The notes beneath the pieces were generated by a model that had not been told where the DNA came from, did not search any database, and saw only the letters and a list, made by a program, of their open reading frames with translations. Source: Paracoccaceae bacterium (lineage in GTDB: Bacteria; Pseudomonadota; Alphaproteobacteria; Rhodobacterales; Rhodobacteraceae). From it: a stretch of DNA of 64,000 nt. Location: NCBI GenBank assembly GCA_033344815.1, contig JAWPMR010000001.1, forward strand, positions 2,900,136-2,964,135, written 5' to 3'. Below, in pieces: positions 9,091 to 18,969 of this stretch. Position numbers and translations under genes: made by a program. Position 1 is the first letter of the stretch, and every line of letters begins with the position of its first letter.

Positions 9091-9374
9091 TCGATGATGT
9101 CTCCTCGCAGGACGAAGCGTGCATAAGCAACGGTCGAAACAAATCCCAGCATGGCAATAATCATGGAGACTTCAAAATAAACACGTACGCCCTGCGCAAT
9201 TCCCAAAAGCACGATCAGACCGATTGCATTCACGACCATCGTATCCAACGCAAGGATGCGATCCCCTGTGGTTGGTCCAAGTATCAGACGCACCATGGAC
9301 ATGACCTGTGCGACAGCGACGGCCACAAAAGCGATGATCAGCGCAAGGTTCATAAGATCTGTTGCAGCGCTCAT
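9087..9374 (-). CDS. mrpF: Na+/H+ antiporter subunit F
   Basis: 95 residues with three membrane helices. The conserved segment RLILGPTTGDRILALDT of MrpF, with the central Asp of helix 2 following a G-D-R turn, is visible. It overlaps mrpE and mrpG by four bases on each side, so translation is coupled through the operon. It is a structural subunit of the Mrp complex. Confidence 0.92.
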   Translation of the reverse strand: MSAATDLMNLALIIAFVAVAVAQVMSMVRLILGPTTGDRILALDTMVVNAIGLIVLLGIAQGVRVYFEVSMIIAMLGFVSTVAYARFVLRGDIIE

Positions 9375-9871
9375 GCAAAAATCTCCTTCAATCGGCGCTC
9401 ATAGCGCTGTTTGATCTCGTCTCGTACAGCGTCCGGATCATCTGTATCCAGAACATGCACCAAGAGGCTGTGTCCCTCGTCAGAAAGATCGGCCGAAACC
9501 GTTCCGGGCGTCAAGGTAATGGTTCCCGCCAAAACCGTGATCGCTTCTGGTTCACGCAGATCCAATGGGATCACAATCCAAGCGGGCCGCAGTTTCGAGT
9601 TAGGACGCGTCAGCACGATCCAGGCGACCTGCACGTTCGCAACCATAATGTCCCAAATCACCATTATACTGTAGGTAATCATGCGGCCCATGTGAAAACC
9701 TTGCGGCGTATCAGGCCACCACACGGAGGTCCCCCAGGGGATGATGATGCCAAGGATCAGGCCAAAAACAACCATGCCCGCAGAGATGTCGTTCTGTAGG
9801 ATTGTCCAGACAACGGCGAGCAAAAGCGTTATCAGCGGATGCGGCAAAAGCCAGCGGTATGCCTTCATCAT
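9371..9871 (-). CDS. mrpE: Na+/H+ antiporter subunit E
   Basis: 166 residues. I chose the ATG at 9871 (a second ATG follows at 9868) because GGAGGG lies eight bases upstream, directly after the mrpD stop; a longer reading would run back into mrpD. Two N-terminal membrane helices, a third near residue 60, and the soluble C-terminal domain with the family segments VAWIVLTRP and ITLTPGTVSAD are visible. MrpE is needed for assembly or stability of the antiporter complex. Its stop overlaps the mrpF start. Confidence 0.92.
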   Translation of the reverse strand: MMKAYRWLLPHPLITLLLAVVWTILQNDISAGMVVFGLILGIIIPWGTSVWWPDTPQGFHMGRMITYSIMVIWDIMVANVQVAWIVLTRPNSKLRPAWIVIPLDLREPEAITVLAGTITLTPGTVSADLSDEGHSLLVHVLDTDDPDAVRDEIKQRYERRLKEIFA

Positions 9872-9872
9872 G

Positions 9873-11417
9873 TTAATGTCCCTCCGTCGGTGTGCTGAGT
9901 TTACCCGGTGTGTCGAGCACAGTGGAGATATAAGGTTCCGGGTTGAACAATTGCTGCGAGATGCTCGCCATATAGGTTGTCGCGGGGCCGGCAAAAACCG
10001 TATGTGCCGCGAGCAGGAACAGCAGTCCACCAACCGCGCAGAAAGAAAGTGCCGTCGGCCCTTGTGCGACTTCGGTGGCCTGCTCGGCAGGTGGTATGGA
10101 TTTGGCCTTCCAGAACAGCACGCTGCCTGCGCGCGAAAACCCAACCACCGCGATCAGGCTGGATATCAGAACGACAGCCCAGACCCACACGGCATGTGGT
10201 GTCGGAAAGGCTGCACTCAGGATCAGCAATTTGCCCACGAAGCCAGATAAGGGTGGTAGTCCGGCCATCGCAATTGCAGCGACCATAAAGAGAGCCGACG
10301 TCAGCGCCGCGCCGGGTATGATAGGTTGCGCGGTCAGGTCCAGGTTGGCGCGCCCGGTGCGCACCAGATCCACGATCAGGAACAATGCCGCAGCGGCCAG
10401 CGTTGAATGCACGATGTAATAAAGTGCAGCGGCGATACTGGTTTCGGTGAACAGGGAAATTGCCACCATCACCATGCCCATTGATCCGATCACGGCGAAG
10501 GCGACCAGTCGGTCCAGATGTTTGGCGGCTAGTATGCCGGCCATCCCAATAGCCAACGACAATAACGCCGCAGGCAGTAACCATGCGGTTTGCAGCCCCG
10601 CTGTGACGTCGAGGTCAGGATGAAAGATCATCGTGTAGACCCGAATGATCGCGTAAGCGCCAACTTTGGTCATGATCGCGAACAGCGCCGCGACTGGTGC
10701 CGGGGCCTCAGCATAGCTCGACGGGAGCCAGAAGTGCAGCGGGACGACAGCCGCCTTGATCGCAAAGACCAGCAAGAGCAGGACCGCCGCGAGGCGAATA
10801 CCGACCGTCTCATCCGGATCGACCAGAGCGAGGCGTTGCGCCACATCCGCCATATTCAGCGTACCGGTTTCAGCATAAACAGCGCCCAGTGCAAAGAGGA
10901 ACAGTGTAGAGCCCAGCAGGTTGAACAGCACGTATTGAACACCGGCCCGTAGACGGGCATTGCCGCCCGCGTGGATCATCAGGCCATAAGAGGCGATCAG
11001 CAGGACTTCGAAGAAGACGAAAAGGTTGAAGAGATCGCCCGTCAGGAACGCGCCCATGATCCCCATCAGTTGGAACTGGAACAGCGCATGGAAATGTCGG
11101 CCCCGATCATCCCATCCCGATCCAATGGCATAGAGCAGCACAAAGAGCGCCAGCACAGCTGTCAGCAGCACCATGAGCGTGGACAGCTTGTCCCCGACCA
11201 AAACGATCCCGAACGGTGCTGCCCAATCGCCAAGCTGGTAGAGCATGATTGTGCCATCAGAGGCTGTCCATGCCAGCCCGGCAGCAATGCCGATCATGGC
11301 CAGGACACCGGCCAGCGAAAACGTCCGCTGAATGCCGATGTGATACCGTGCTGCCAGCACGATGAAAGGTGCGAGGATCGCAGGCAGGATGACGGGCATA
11401 ACGAGCCAGTGGGTCAT
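9873..11417 (-). CDS. mrpD: Na+/H+ antiporter subunit D
   Basis: 514 residues with about 14 hydrophobic segments, homologous to complex I antiporter-like subunits (Proton_antipo_M domain). Key family features are the Glu in FFEVLLIASYGLM (helix 5 type) and the Lys in VFAIKAAVVPLHFWLPSSYAEAP, followed by MTKVGAYAIIRV. MrpD is one of the two large proton/cation-translocating subunits. The start overlaps the mrpC stop by four bases, while one base separates its stop from the mrpE start. Confidence 0.95.
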   Translation of the reverse strand: MTHWLVMPVILPAILAPFIVLAARYHIGIQRTFSLAGVLAMIGIAAGLAWTASDGTIMLYQLGDWAAPFGIVLVGDKLSTLMVLLTAVLALFVLLYAIGSGWDDRGRHFHALFQFQLMGIMGAFLTGDLFNLFVFFEVLLIASYGLMIHAGGNARLRAGVQYVLFNLLGSTLFLFALGAVYAETGTLNMADVAQRLALVDPDETVGIRLAAVLLLLVFAIKAAVVPLHFWLPSSYAEAPAPVAALFAIMTKVGAYAIIRVYTMIFHPDLDVTAGLQTAWLLPAALLSLAIGMAGILAAKHLDRLVAFAVIGSMGMVMVAISLFTETSIAAALYYIVHSTLAAAALFLIVDLVRTGRANLDLTAQPIIPGAALTSALFMVAAIAMAGLPPLSGFVGKLLILSAAFPTPHAVWVWAVVLISSLIAVVGFSRAGSVLFWKAKSIPPAEQATEVAQGPTALSFCAVGGLLFLLAAHTVFAGPATTYMASISQQLFNPEPYISTVLDTPGKLSTPTEGH

Positions 11418-11752
11418 TTCACGTCCTCCGACGCAGGATCATCCACGTGATCATCATCCGATCCGAGGTATGAGCCGAGCGCAATCATCACGACAACCGC
11501 CGTCATGCCGAACGAAATCACAATTGCGGTTAAAACCAGCGCTTGTGGGAGCGGATCTGAATAGCGTTCAATGCCATCCGTCAAAACCGGGGCGGCACCT
11601 ATGGTCAGGCGACCAGAGGCAAACAGGAACACATTCACTGCATAGGTCAGCAGGGATATCCCCAAAATGACCGGGAAGGTACGCAGGCGCAGCGTCAAAT
11701 AAATGCCGCCTGCCGTGAGTATTCCGATTGCGGATGCTACGAGCAATTCCAT
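11414..11752 (-). CDS. mrpC: Na+/H+ antiporter subunit C
   Basis: 112 residues, NuoK-like, with three membrane helices and the conserved DPLPQALVLTAIVISFGMTA segment. I chose the ATG at 11752, which follows the mrpA stop by one base; the longer in-frame reading would lie inside mrpA and add a basic non-family extension. It ends in an acidic tail. It is part of the membrane arm of the antiporter. Confidence 0.93.
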   Translation of the reverse strand: MELLVASAIGILTAGGIYLTLRLRTFPVILGISLLTYAVNVFLFASGRLTIGAAPVLTDGIERYSDPLPQALVLTAIVISFGMTAVVVMIALGSYLGSDDDHVDDPASEDVK

Positions 11753-11753
11753 T

Positions 11754-14633
11754 TTACACGCCCTCCTTTGCCATCGGCGACGAAGGTTCAGGCGGGTCAT
11801 CGCGTGACGGATCGATATCCATCGGATGCTCGGTTTCCGGGACATGGGCGCGACGTGCGAGCCGAGAGAAACTTTCCAACGACAGCATCACAGCACCGAC
11901 CACTGCAAGGAAAACGCCCACATCAAATAGCGCCGCGGTTGCCAGCTCGAATTTCTCAAAGGGCGGAATGCGCACATAGGTGAAATCAGACGTCAGGAAG
12001 GGTTTGCTGACAAACCACGACCCGATACCGGTAAGTCCGGCGACCAGAACACCTGCGCCAATCACACCGTGATATGGGTATTTGAGGCGCGCGGAGGCCC
12101 AGCTGAAACCACTTGCCATATATTGCATGACGACGCCGATGGATACGACGAGACCAGCGATGAAACCACCGCCCGGTTCATTATGCCCGCGCAGGAATAT
12201 GTAAAAGCCGACCATCATCACAACGGGCATCATCACGCGGGTCAGAACCACCATCATCATCGGATGCATGTCACCGGCACGCGCCTGATCCGGTTTACGA
12301 TTCAACAAACGCGCGCGCACGGGACCAGACAGCAGGGTTTCTGTCAGCGCATAGATCAGCAGGGCGGCAATGCCCAAAACGATGATCTCACCAAATGTAT
12401 CAAAACCCCGGAAATCCACGAGGATCACGTTGACCACGTTGGTCCCACCGCCGCCTTTGTACGAATTCGCGAGGTGGAACTCTGAGATCGGTGCGGTAAT
12501 CGCGTCGCGCATCAGGAAATGATAGGCCATCGCCATTGTGGCCAGACCGCCAGCGATGGCGACCGTTGTGTCACGTACACGCCGCATCACCGTGCTTTCT
12601 ACCGGGGTTTGGTTTGGCAGGAAGTTCAGCGCCAACAACAATAGAATGATCGTGACGACTTCGACGGTGATCTGGGTCATCGCAAGATCAGGTGCGCTGA
12701 AGAATACGAAACCAACCGATACCATCAGACCGGCAATCCCGATCAGGATCAAACATAGCAGGCGGTTGCGATGCAGGAACACCATGCCAATTGTTGTTGC
12801 CACCAGCATGACCCATCCGGCAACGACGACCGGTGTCACCGGTTGCATCGTTCTTGTCGCAGCGCCGATGGTGCCTGTGGTCCAGGCATAATATCCCGCA
12901 ACGACAACGGTCAGGATCATAATTGCGCCGTAACGGGAAAATGCGCCGTTGTGCAACCCGTGTGTAAAGCCCTTGGTGACGTTGACAATGGATTCCACCA
13001 AACCCTCGAAAATGACCTTGGCCTCTGGACGCAGCGCCCCATCCCAAATCCGCAGCGCGGGTCGATAGACCGCCAGCAAGATCAGACCACCGATGGTGGC
13101 GACGATTGACATGTAAAGCGCCGGGACAAGCCCATGCCAGATTTTGAAGTAGGCTTTCGGGACTTCAGCCACATCCCCCAAAACGGAGGCGGTGACCATT
13201 TTTACGAAAGGTTCGGCCAGAAACGGTGCGATGCCGATAACAACGACCAGCACAACCAAAATAGCTGGCGGCAACCACAGGCCTGCACCCGGATCATGGG
13301 GTTTGGCCGGGTAGTCATCACGGACTTTTCCAAGGAATGTGTGGCCAATCAGACGAAAACAATAAGCCGCGGAAAAAACCGATCCAAAGACAGCGAGCGC
13401 CGGCACAAACCAGTGCGATTGGAACAGCACCGTGTGGTAGGTTTCTTCCAGCATCATCTCCTTGGACAAAAATCCGTTGAGCGGCGGAATACCGGCCATG
13501 GACAACGCAGCCAGCGTGGCAATTGTGAAGGTGATGGGCATCAAATGCCGCAGCCCCCCAAGCCGTCGTATGTCGCGCGTGTGGGTTTCGTGATCCACAA
13601 TTCCCGCCGACATAAACAGCGCTGCCTTGAATGTCGCGTGGTTCAGAATGTGGAACATTGCGGCCATTGCGCCAAAGGCTGTCCCGGTTCCCAAAAGCAT
13701 CGTGATCAGACCCAGATGGCTGACCGTTGAAAACGCAAGCAGTGCTTTGAGGTCATGCTTGAACAGGGCGATGATTGCCCCGAGGACCATGGTGATCAGG
13801 CCCGCCGTCGTGACAATCACAAACCATTCTGGCGTACCTGAAAGCACAGGCCACATGCGCGCCATCAAGAAGATTCCAGCTTTGACCATCGTTGCGGAGT
13901 GCAGATAGGCAGAGACGGGCGTAGGTGCCGCCATGGCGTGCGGCAGCCAGAAATGAAACGGAAATTGCGCAGATTTCGTAAAACAGCCCAACAGGATGAG
14001 GATCAGAGCAGGCAGGTACAACGGCGATGACTGTATGAGTTCGCGGTTTTGCAAAATGACGCTCAGGTCATAGCTTCCTGCGATTTGACCCAGGATCAGC
14101 ATGCCACCGATCATGGCAAGGCCGCCCATGCCGGTGACAGTGAGCGCCATCCGCGCGCCTTGCCGCCCTTCGGGCAAGTGCTTCCAGTAGCCGATCAGTA
14201 GAAAGGACGACAGTGATGTCAGTTCCCAAAAAACCAGCAAAAGCAGGATATTATCGCTTAGAACAATCCCGACCATCGCGCCTTGAAACAGCAACAAATA
14301 AGTGAAGAATTCGCCCATATTGTCTTCGCGTGCCAGATAGGAACGCGCATAGGCGATGATCAACAGTCCGATGCCGAGGATCAGCAGGGCAAAAAAGAAA
14401 CCAAGACCGTCCAGCATCAGTGTGAAATTGAGCCCCAACGCTGGTATCCAGTCAACGCGCGCCGTGACCAATTCGCCGGCCATCACAGCCGGAAGGTTGG
14501 TCAAAAGTCCAATAAACGCGGCGAGAGACACGGTGAAAGTGACCCCTGCACAGGCCTGTCTGCCAGCAGAATTCATGAGACCGGGTAGTAACGCGCCAAA
14601 GAACGGCAAAGCGACGATAAGGAAGAGGGACAC
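11754..14633 (-). CDS. mrpA: Na+/H+ antiporter fused subunit A/B
   Basis: 959 residues. It starts with GTG, supported by AGGAG five bases upstream. The N-terminal two thirds are the MrpA antiporter module (NuoL-like), with Glu in LVFWELTSLSSFLLIGYW and Lys residues in FTKSAQFPFHFWLPHAMAAPTPVSAYLHSATMVKAG split across helices 7-8. After it comes the MrpA C-terminal region, and from about residue 790 a complete MrpB domain (LTRVMMPVVMMVGFYIFLRGHNEPGGGF). This A/B fusion defines group 2 Mrp operons, as in rhizobial pha genes; a separate mrpB is correctly absent. The complex exports Na+ or K+ in exchange for protons, important for salt and alkali tolerance. Confidence 0.95.
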   Translation of the reverse strand: MSLFLIVALPFFGALLPGLMNSAGRQACAGVTFTVSLAAFIGLLTNLPAVMAGELVTARVDWIPALGLNFTLMLDGLGFFFALLILGIGLLIIAYARSYLAREDNMGEFFTYLLLFQGAMVGIVLSDNILLLLVFWELTSLSSFLLIGYWKHLPEGRQGARMALTVTGMGGLAMIGGMLILGQIAGSYDLSVILQNRELIQSSPLYLPALILILLGCFTKSAQFPFHFWLPHAMAAPTPVSAYLHSATMVKAGIFLMARMWPVLSGTPEWFVIVTTAGLITMVLGAIIALFKHDLKALLAFSTVSHLGLITMLLGTGTAFGAMAAMFHILNHATFKAALFMSAGIVDHETHTRDIRRLGGLRHLMPITFTIATLAALSMAGIPPLNGFLSKEMMLEETYHTVLFQSHWFVPALAVFGSVFSAAYCFRLIGHTFLGKVRDDYPAKPHDPGAGLWLPPAILVVLVVVIGIAPFLAEPFVKMVTASVLGDVAEVPKAYFKIWHGLVPALYMSIVATIGGLILLAVYRPALRIWDGALRPEAKVIFEGLVESIVNVTKGFTHGLHNGAFSRYGAIMILTVVVAGYYAWTTGTIGAATRTMQPVTPVVVAGWVMLVATTIGMVFLHRNRLLCLILIGIAGLMVSVGFVFFSAPDLAMTQITVEVVTIILLLLALNFLPNQTPVESTVMRRVRDTTVAIAGGLATMAMAYHFLMRDAITAPISEFHLANSYKGGGGTNVVNVILVDFRGFDTFGEIIVLGIAALLIYALTETLLSGPVRARLLNRKPDQARAGDMHPMMMVVLTRVMMPVVMMVGFYIFLRGHNEPGGGFIAGLVVSIGVVMQYMASGFSWASARLKYPYHGVIGAGVLVAGLTGIGSWFVSKPFLTSDFTYVRIPPFEKFELATAALFDVGVFLAVVGAVMLSLESFSRLARRAHVPETEHPMDIDPSRDDPPEPSSPMAKEGV

Positions 14634-15308
14634 GCGAACTCCTGATCTTGGGGTCTTTAAATTTCTCCCCTATCTGGGTCAGTTTGCGCGCATTCTCAAG
14701 CGAAACCGACAAAAACCGTCATAAACTTGGCCTGAAATCGAAAAGAACTGCGGTTTGTGGCATTGCAACGGCGTTCCACCCGACAAGCTTCAGCGTTCTT
14801 TCAATGGCAACATCTTTGACGCACGGAGCGTTTGATATTGGTGACCCTAAATCCAAAACGTTCACAGTCACACCACGGCCCCAAGCGGGTGAGCGCTTAC
14901 ATCCGCATCGAAACAGAACTGAGATGTCTACACCGTTGGATGAGTGGAAAATGCATGATCTGCGGTAAGGCGTACGACAGTCATAAGTAGCTTATCAAAC
15001 GTTTCGGTGTTGGTGATCGGAAAAACAGAGCCTGAAACTCGTTCAGCCTGAAAATCCATGCGCGGCAAAGTAGGCACTCCTTGAAGCGCTCCAGCGTCAA
15101 ATCTGATGCATTGATAGTCCAATTTGTTCAGTTTGATTTAGTGCTACTTTGGGCTTTCGTCGGATAAATCCCCGCGCCGGTATCTTTGCGCGTGCACGGC
15201 AAAACAGGTCTTTCGGTGAACGCGAACTTGAAGTCACAGTTGGTTCTGTCGCGGGGACGCAAGCGAAATTGTCTATCGTGAATTGTAAAAGAACCAGGGG
15301 CTCTACGA
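14634..15308. other. Intergenic region upstream of the mrp operon
   Basis: 675 bases between the mrpA start and the end of pncB, both on the minus strand. It should contain the mrp promoter. I see no credible gene, terminator or repeat; the short open frames here have no family features. Confidence 0.5.
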
Positions 15309-16601
15309 TCAGACAATCACTTCTTGTGCGACCTGTTCGCCAACGCCAAAAACCCGTTTGTAGCGGTCTATCTCGGCTCTCGGTCCCATTGCTTTGTTTG
15401 GATTGTCAGAAAGCTTTACTGTTGGTGTTTGATTGGCCCTGACTGCCTTGCAGACAAGCGAAAAAGGCGCGAGCCGGTCATCGGGAACCAAATGCCTGAA
15501 ATCATTTGTGAGCAAAGTGCCCCACCCAAAAGAAACATTTACTTTGTCGGAGAACTCAGAATGCAAGGTGCGAATTTTGTCGACGTCAAGACCATCGCTG
15601 AAAATGATCCGTTTGGTACTGGGGTCCTCACCACGTTGTTTCCACCAAGCGATCGCGGTTTGCGCAGCCGTTGCCGGATCACCACTGTCAATGCGGATCC
15701 CGGTCCAACCGGCCAGCCAATCCGGAGCTTTGTCGAGGAACCCTTGGGTGCCAAACGTATCGGGCAGGATGATGCGCAGATTGCCGTCGTGTTCATCATG
15801 CCAGTCGGACAGAACGTCATAAGGCGCTTGCGCCAGTTGCGCGTCCGTTTCGGCAAGCGCTGCGTAAACCATTGGCAATTCATGCGCATTCGTGCCAATC
15901 GCTTCCAACTCGCGGTTCATCGCGATCTTGCAGTTCGAAGTGCCAGTGAAGGCTGACCCAAGCCCCTCCTGCATTGCCTGAACACACCAGTCCTGCCAAA
16001 GGTAACTATGTCGCCTGCGCGTGCCAAAGTCAGCAATAGACAGATCCGGGATATCGCGCATGGCTTCGATTTTTTCCCAGACGCGGGTCATCGCGCGGGC
16101 ATAGAGCACTTTGAGTTCGAATTTGCCCATCTGGTTAAGGACCGCGCGACCCCGCAGTTCCATGAGCACCGCAAGGGCCGGGATTTCCCAAAGCATCACC
16201 TCAGGCCAGGTGCCCTCGAAAGTCAGCTCGTACTGATCGCCTTTACGCTCAAGGTGATAAGGCGGCAAGGTCAGTTTTTCGAACCATTCCATGAAATCTG
16301 GACGGAACATCTGGCGTTTACCATAAAACGTGTTGCCGCGCAGCCAAGTGCTTTCGCCGCGCGACAGGGACAAAGATCTGATGTGATCCAGCTGTTCGCG
16401 CAATTCGCCCTCGTCGATCAGTTCAGCAAGCGGTATATCCTTTGATCGGTTGATCAGGCTAAAGGTCACCCGCGTGTTTGGTTTGTTGCGAAAAACCGAC
16501 TGGCACATCAAAAGTTTGTAAAAGTCAGTGTCGATCAGGGATCGCACAATCGGATCGATTTTCCATTTGTGGTTCCAGACGCGGGTGGCGATATCAACCA
16601 T
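15309..16601 (-). CDS. pncB: Nicotinate phosphoribosyltransferase
   Basis: 430 residues. I chose the ATG at 16601, giving MVDIATRVWNHKW, because it overlaps the pncA end by eight bases and fits the family N-terminus; an upstream in-frame start would lie inside pncA. Conserved parts: DTDFYKLLMCQSVF near the N-terminus, the phosphorylated-His region DFGTRRRHS, TSNCKIAMN, and RIDSGDP. The enzyme converts nicotinate, PRPP and ATP to nicotinate mononucleotide in the Preiss-Handler NAD salvage route. Together with pncA it forms a two-gene nicotinamide salvage operon. Confidence 0.95.
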   Translation of the reverse strand: MVDIATRVWNHKWKIDPIVRSLIDTDFYKLLMCQSVFRNKPNTRVTFSLINRSKDIPLAELIDEGELREQLDHIRSLSLSRGESTWLRGNTFYGKRQMFRPDFMEWFEKLTLPPYHLERKGDQYELTFEGTWPEVMLWEIPALAVLMELRGRAVLNQMGKFELKVLYARAMTRVWEKIEAMRDIPDLSIADFGTRRRHSYLWQDWCVQAMQEGLGSAFTGTSNCKIAMNRELEAIGTNAHELPMVYAALAETDAQLAQAPYDVLSDWHDEHDGNLRIILPDTFGTQGFLDKAPDWLAGWTGIRIDSGDPATAAQTAIAWWKQRGEDPSTKRIIFSDGLDVDKIRTLHSEFSDKVNVSFGWGTLLTNDFRHLVPDDRLAPFSLVCKAVRANQTPTVKLSDNPNKAMGPRAEIDRYKRVFGVGEQVAQEVIV

Positions 16602-17202
16602 TCTGTGTCTCCAGCCGAACCCCGGCGGCTTGCATGCCCGCGCGGGCAGCCTCCAGCGACCCATCAAGGTCAATCGCGCGACAAAGATCCTCGCGCACTG
16701 TTACTCCAAACCCCAGTTTTGCCGCATCAACCGCAGAAAAATTCACGCAGAAATCCAAAGCAAGCCCGACCAACACCAATTCGTCGATCCCGCGCGTCCG
16801 CAGATACCCTTCAAGACCTGTTGGTGTGGTCTGATCGTTTTCAAAGAACGCCGAATAACTGTCGATCTGCGGATTGTTGCCTTTGCGGATGATGAGATCG
16901 GCGTGATCGACCTGCAAGCCCGCATGAAAACGTGCGCCTTTGCGTCCTTGCACACAGTGATCCGGCCACAGGACTTGCGCGCCGTAGGGCATCTCGATCA
17001 CATCGTAGGGCGATTTGCCCTCGTGAGATGATGCAAATGAAGAATGTCCCGCAGGGTGCCAATCCTGTGTCAGAATCACCGAATCGGCCTCTGCCATCAA
17101 GGCGTTGATGGGCCCTACGATCGTATCGCCTTGGGGCACGGCAAGCGCGCCGCCGGGGCAAAAATCCTTTTGCACATCAATTACGATCAACGCCTGGCTC
17201 AT
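16594..17202 (-). CDS. pncA: Nicotinamidase
   Basis: 202 residues. The start is the ATG at 17202 with AGGAGGGG about seven bases upstream. The isochorismatase-fold catalytic triad is visible as D9 (VIDVQKDF), K107 (LIIRKG) and C152 (ALDFCV), and the metal site as D47-W-H49 with H53 and H82 nearby. It hydrolyses nicotinamide to nicotinate and ammonia, feeding the PncB enzyme encoded immediately downstream. It is divergent from trhO with 135 bases between them. Confidence 0.95.
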   Translation of the reverse strand: MSQALIVIDVQKDFCPGGALAVPQGDTIVGPINALMAEADSVILTQDWHPAGHSSFASSHEGKSPYDVIEMPYGAQVLWPDHCVQGRKGARFHAGLQVDHADLIIRKGNNPQIDSYSAFFENDQTTPTGLEGYLRTRGIDELVLVGLALDFCVNFSAVDAAKLGFGVTVREDLCRAIDLDGSLEAARAGMQAAGVRLETQNG

Positions 17203-17337
17203 TTGCGCCCCTCCTGTTTTCATGCTGTGGGTAAGGTGCCGTACCGGGTGCGTCAATGCCATCTGCACGGCGCGCAGTGTATGCGCGGATCATCTACGCC
17301 CTTGCCTGCCGCGCTGCAGCGTCATATCTGACATCTC

Positions 17338-18228
17338 ATGTACACGATCGCCGCCCTCTATCATTTCACGCGTTTCGAAGATCCCGAGGCGATCAAGCCT
17401 GAATTGCTGACGTTATGCATCGCACAGAATGTGCAAGGCACCCTGTTGCTGGCAACAGAAGGCATCAACGGAACCATCGCGGGTCCGCGTGCCGGAATTG
17501 ACGCGGTAATCACGCACCTGCGTTCCCTGCCGGGCTGCGCCGATCTGGCGTGGAAAGAGGCCACAAGCGAAGAGGCCCCGTTTGCTCGGATGAAAGTCCG
17601 CCTGAAACGCGAAATTGTGACGATGGGCCAACCGGATGTCGATCCCCGTGCACGTGTTGGCCATTACATAGACCCGCAGGATTGGAATGCGTTGATCGCG
17701 GATCCGGACGTCGCATTGATCGATACCCGTAACGATTATGAAGTCGCCATAGGCACGTTTGAAGGCGCAGTTAATCCTCTGACCAAGAGTTTTGGGGATT
17801 TTCCGGCTTGGTGGGAAGCGAATAAAACGCGCTTTCACAACAAGAAGATTGCGATGTTCTGTACCGGCGGGATCCGGTGCGAGAAATCGACGAATTACCT
17901 GTTGGGTCAGGGTGTGGATGAAGTGTATCACCTCAAGGGCGGCATTCTGCAGTATTTGGAAGATGTCGCCGCAGAAGAGACCCGTTGGGAAGGTTCGTGT
18001 TTTGTGTTCGACAAGCGCGTTAGTGTGGAGCATGGATTGCGCGAAGGTCCGCATATGTTGTGTCATGGCTGCCGGCGACCGATCCTACCTGATGACACCG
18101 TGCGCCCTGAATATGAGGAAGGCGTAAGCTGCCACCACTGTGTGCTTGAGACCACGGAGGCGGACAAGGACCGGTTTCGCGAACGGCAAAAACAAATCGG
18201 GTTGAAAAAGGCTGGAAACGGCCTTTGA
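17338..18228 (+). CDS. trhO: tRNA uridine(34) hydroxylase, rhodanese family
   Basis: 296 residues. An N-terminal ferredoxin-like domain (GTLLLATEGINGTIAG) is followed by a rhodanese domain with the motif MFCTGGIRCEKS, active-site Cys C175 with the second Cys C181, and a C-terminal Cys pair region (CHGCRRP and CHHC). This is the YceA/TrhO family that makes 5-hydroxyuridine at tRNA wobble position 34. The start ATG has only a weak ribosome site, but the N-terminus MYTIAALYHF fits the family. Confidence 0.93.
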   Translation: MYTIAALYHFTRFEDPEAIKPELLTLCIAQNVQGTLLLATEGINGTIAGPRAGIDAVITHLRSLPGCADLAWKEATSEEAPFARMKVRLKREIVTMGQPDVDPRARVGHYIDPQDWNALIADPDVALIDTRNDYEVAIGTFEGAVNPLTKSFGDFPAWWEANKTRFHNKKIAMFCTGGIRCEKSTNYLLGQGVDEVYHLKGGILQYLEDVAAEETRWEGSCFVFDKRVSVEHGLREGPHMLCHGCRRPILPDDTVRPEYEEGVSCHHCVLETTEADKDRFRERQKQIGLKKAGNGL

Positions 18229-18969
18229 ATTCAAACGGGCTTTGCCGAGGCGTTCCGGGCTATACTGCCGGTCGACGTCCGTAAAAGGATCGTGAGTTTC
18301 AAACTATTTCAGTGGGTTCCATCGCGAAACGCCAGTCGATACGGTTCGCTAGCGTTGTAAATCCACGCGGATGTCCAAATACCTAAGGTCGTTGCCAGCA
18401 ACACAAAACCGACAAGGCCGCCTGACTTGAATTTTGGTATGCGTTCGGTTGCATTCAGAGCGAGTCAACACTCCATACCACACTGGCTGAGGCCAAAAGT
18501 CAGCCTTGCGATTTAAAGCAAGACCTAACCGCCCGACAGTAGCTAAAAGGGTAAGGTAAGGTTCTTCGGCCCCGAGACCCAAGACAATTCCAAAAGCCGT
18601 GCCAAAGTATCAAAACGGTCAATGAAACTATTTATGCCAATTCCAAAGCGCAAAACTTTTCATGATCAGGTTGTAGAGTATTCAAGCGGCAGCGCGGCGA
18701 GCCCTGGGTGCTGCCTGGAAGACAGGCATGGTGGCATGATCCCCCCAGTGCAGAAGTTTGTGATCAATACAATGGCGAGGGTCAGGGCAGGCCTGTTTCA
18801 AGCACATAGGTCATTTGTGACTGGCATTTTTCTCGATGCGCCCCCTTTGGCTGATACCTGCGTTTAATTTTCAGTCTGGCGCAAACAAACAATTCGCCCG
18901 TTCGTTAAGGGTGTGGAAAGACCTTTTGCGATATCCATTGTCTTGGGTGAATTTAAGAGTGGTGGAGAT
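18229..18969. other. Intergenic region, no gene supported
   Basis: 741 bases between trhO and motB. Open frames of 77-81 codons exist on both strands, but none shows family features or a good ribosome site. The motB promoter is expected at the right end. No sigma-54 or clear CtrA-type site was found. Confidence 0.4.

Noticed and set aside
18349-18582. 77-codon minus-strand open frame upstream of motB
   Set aside because: No ribosome site or family features.
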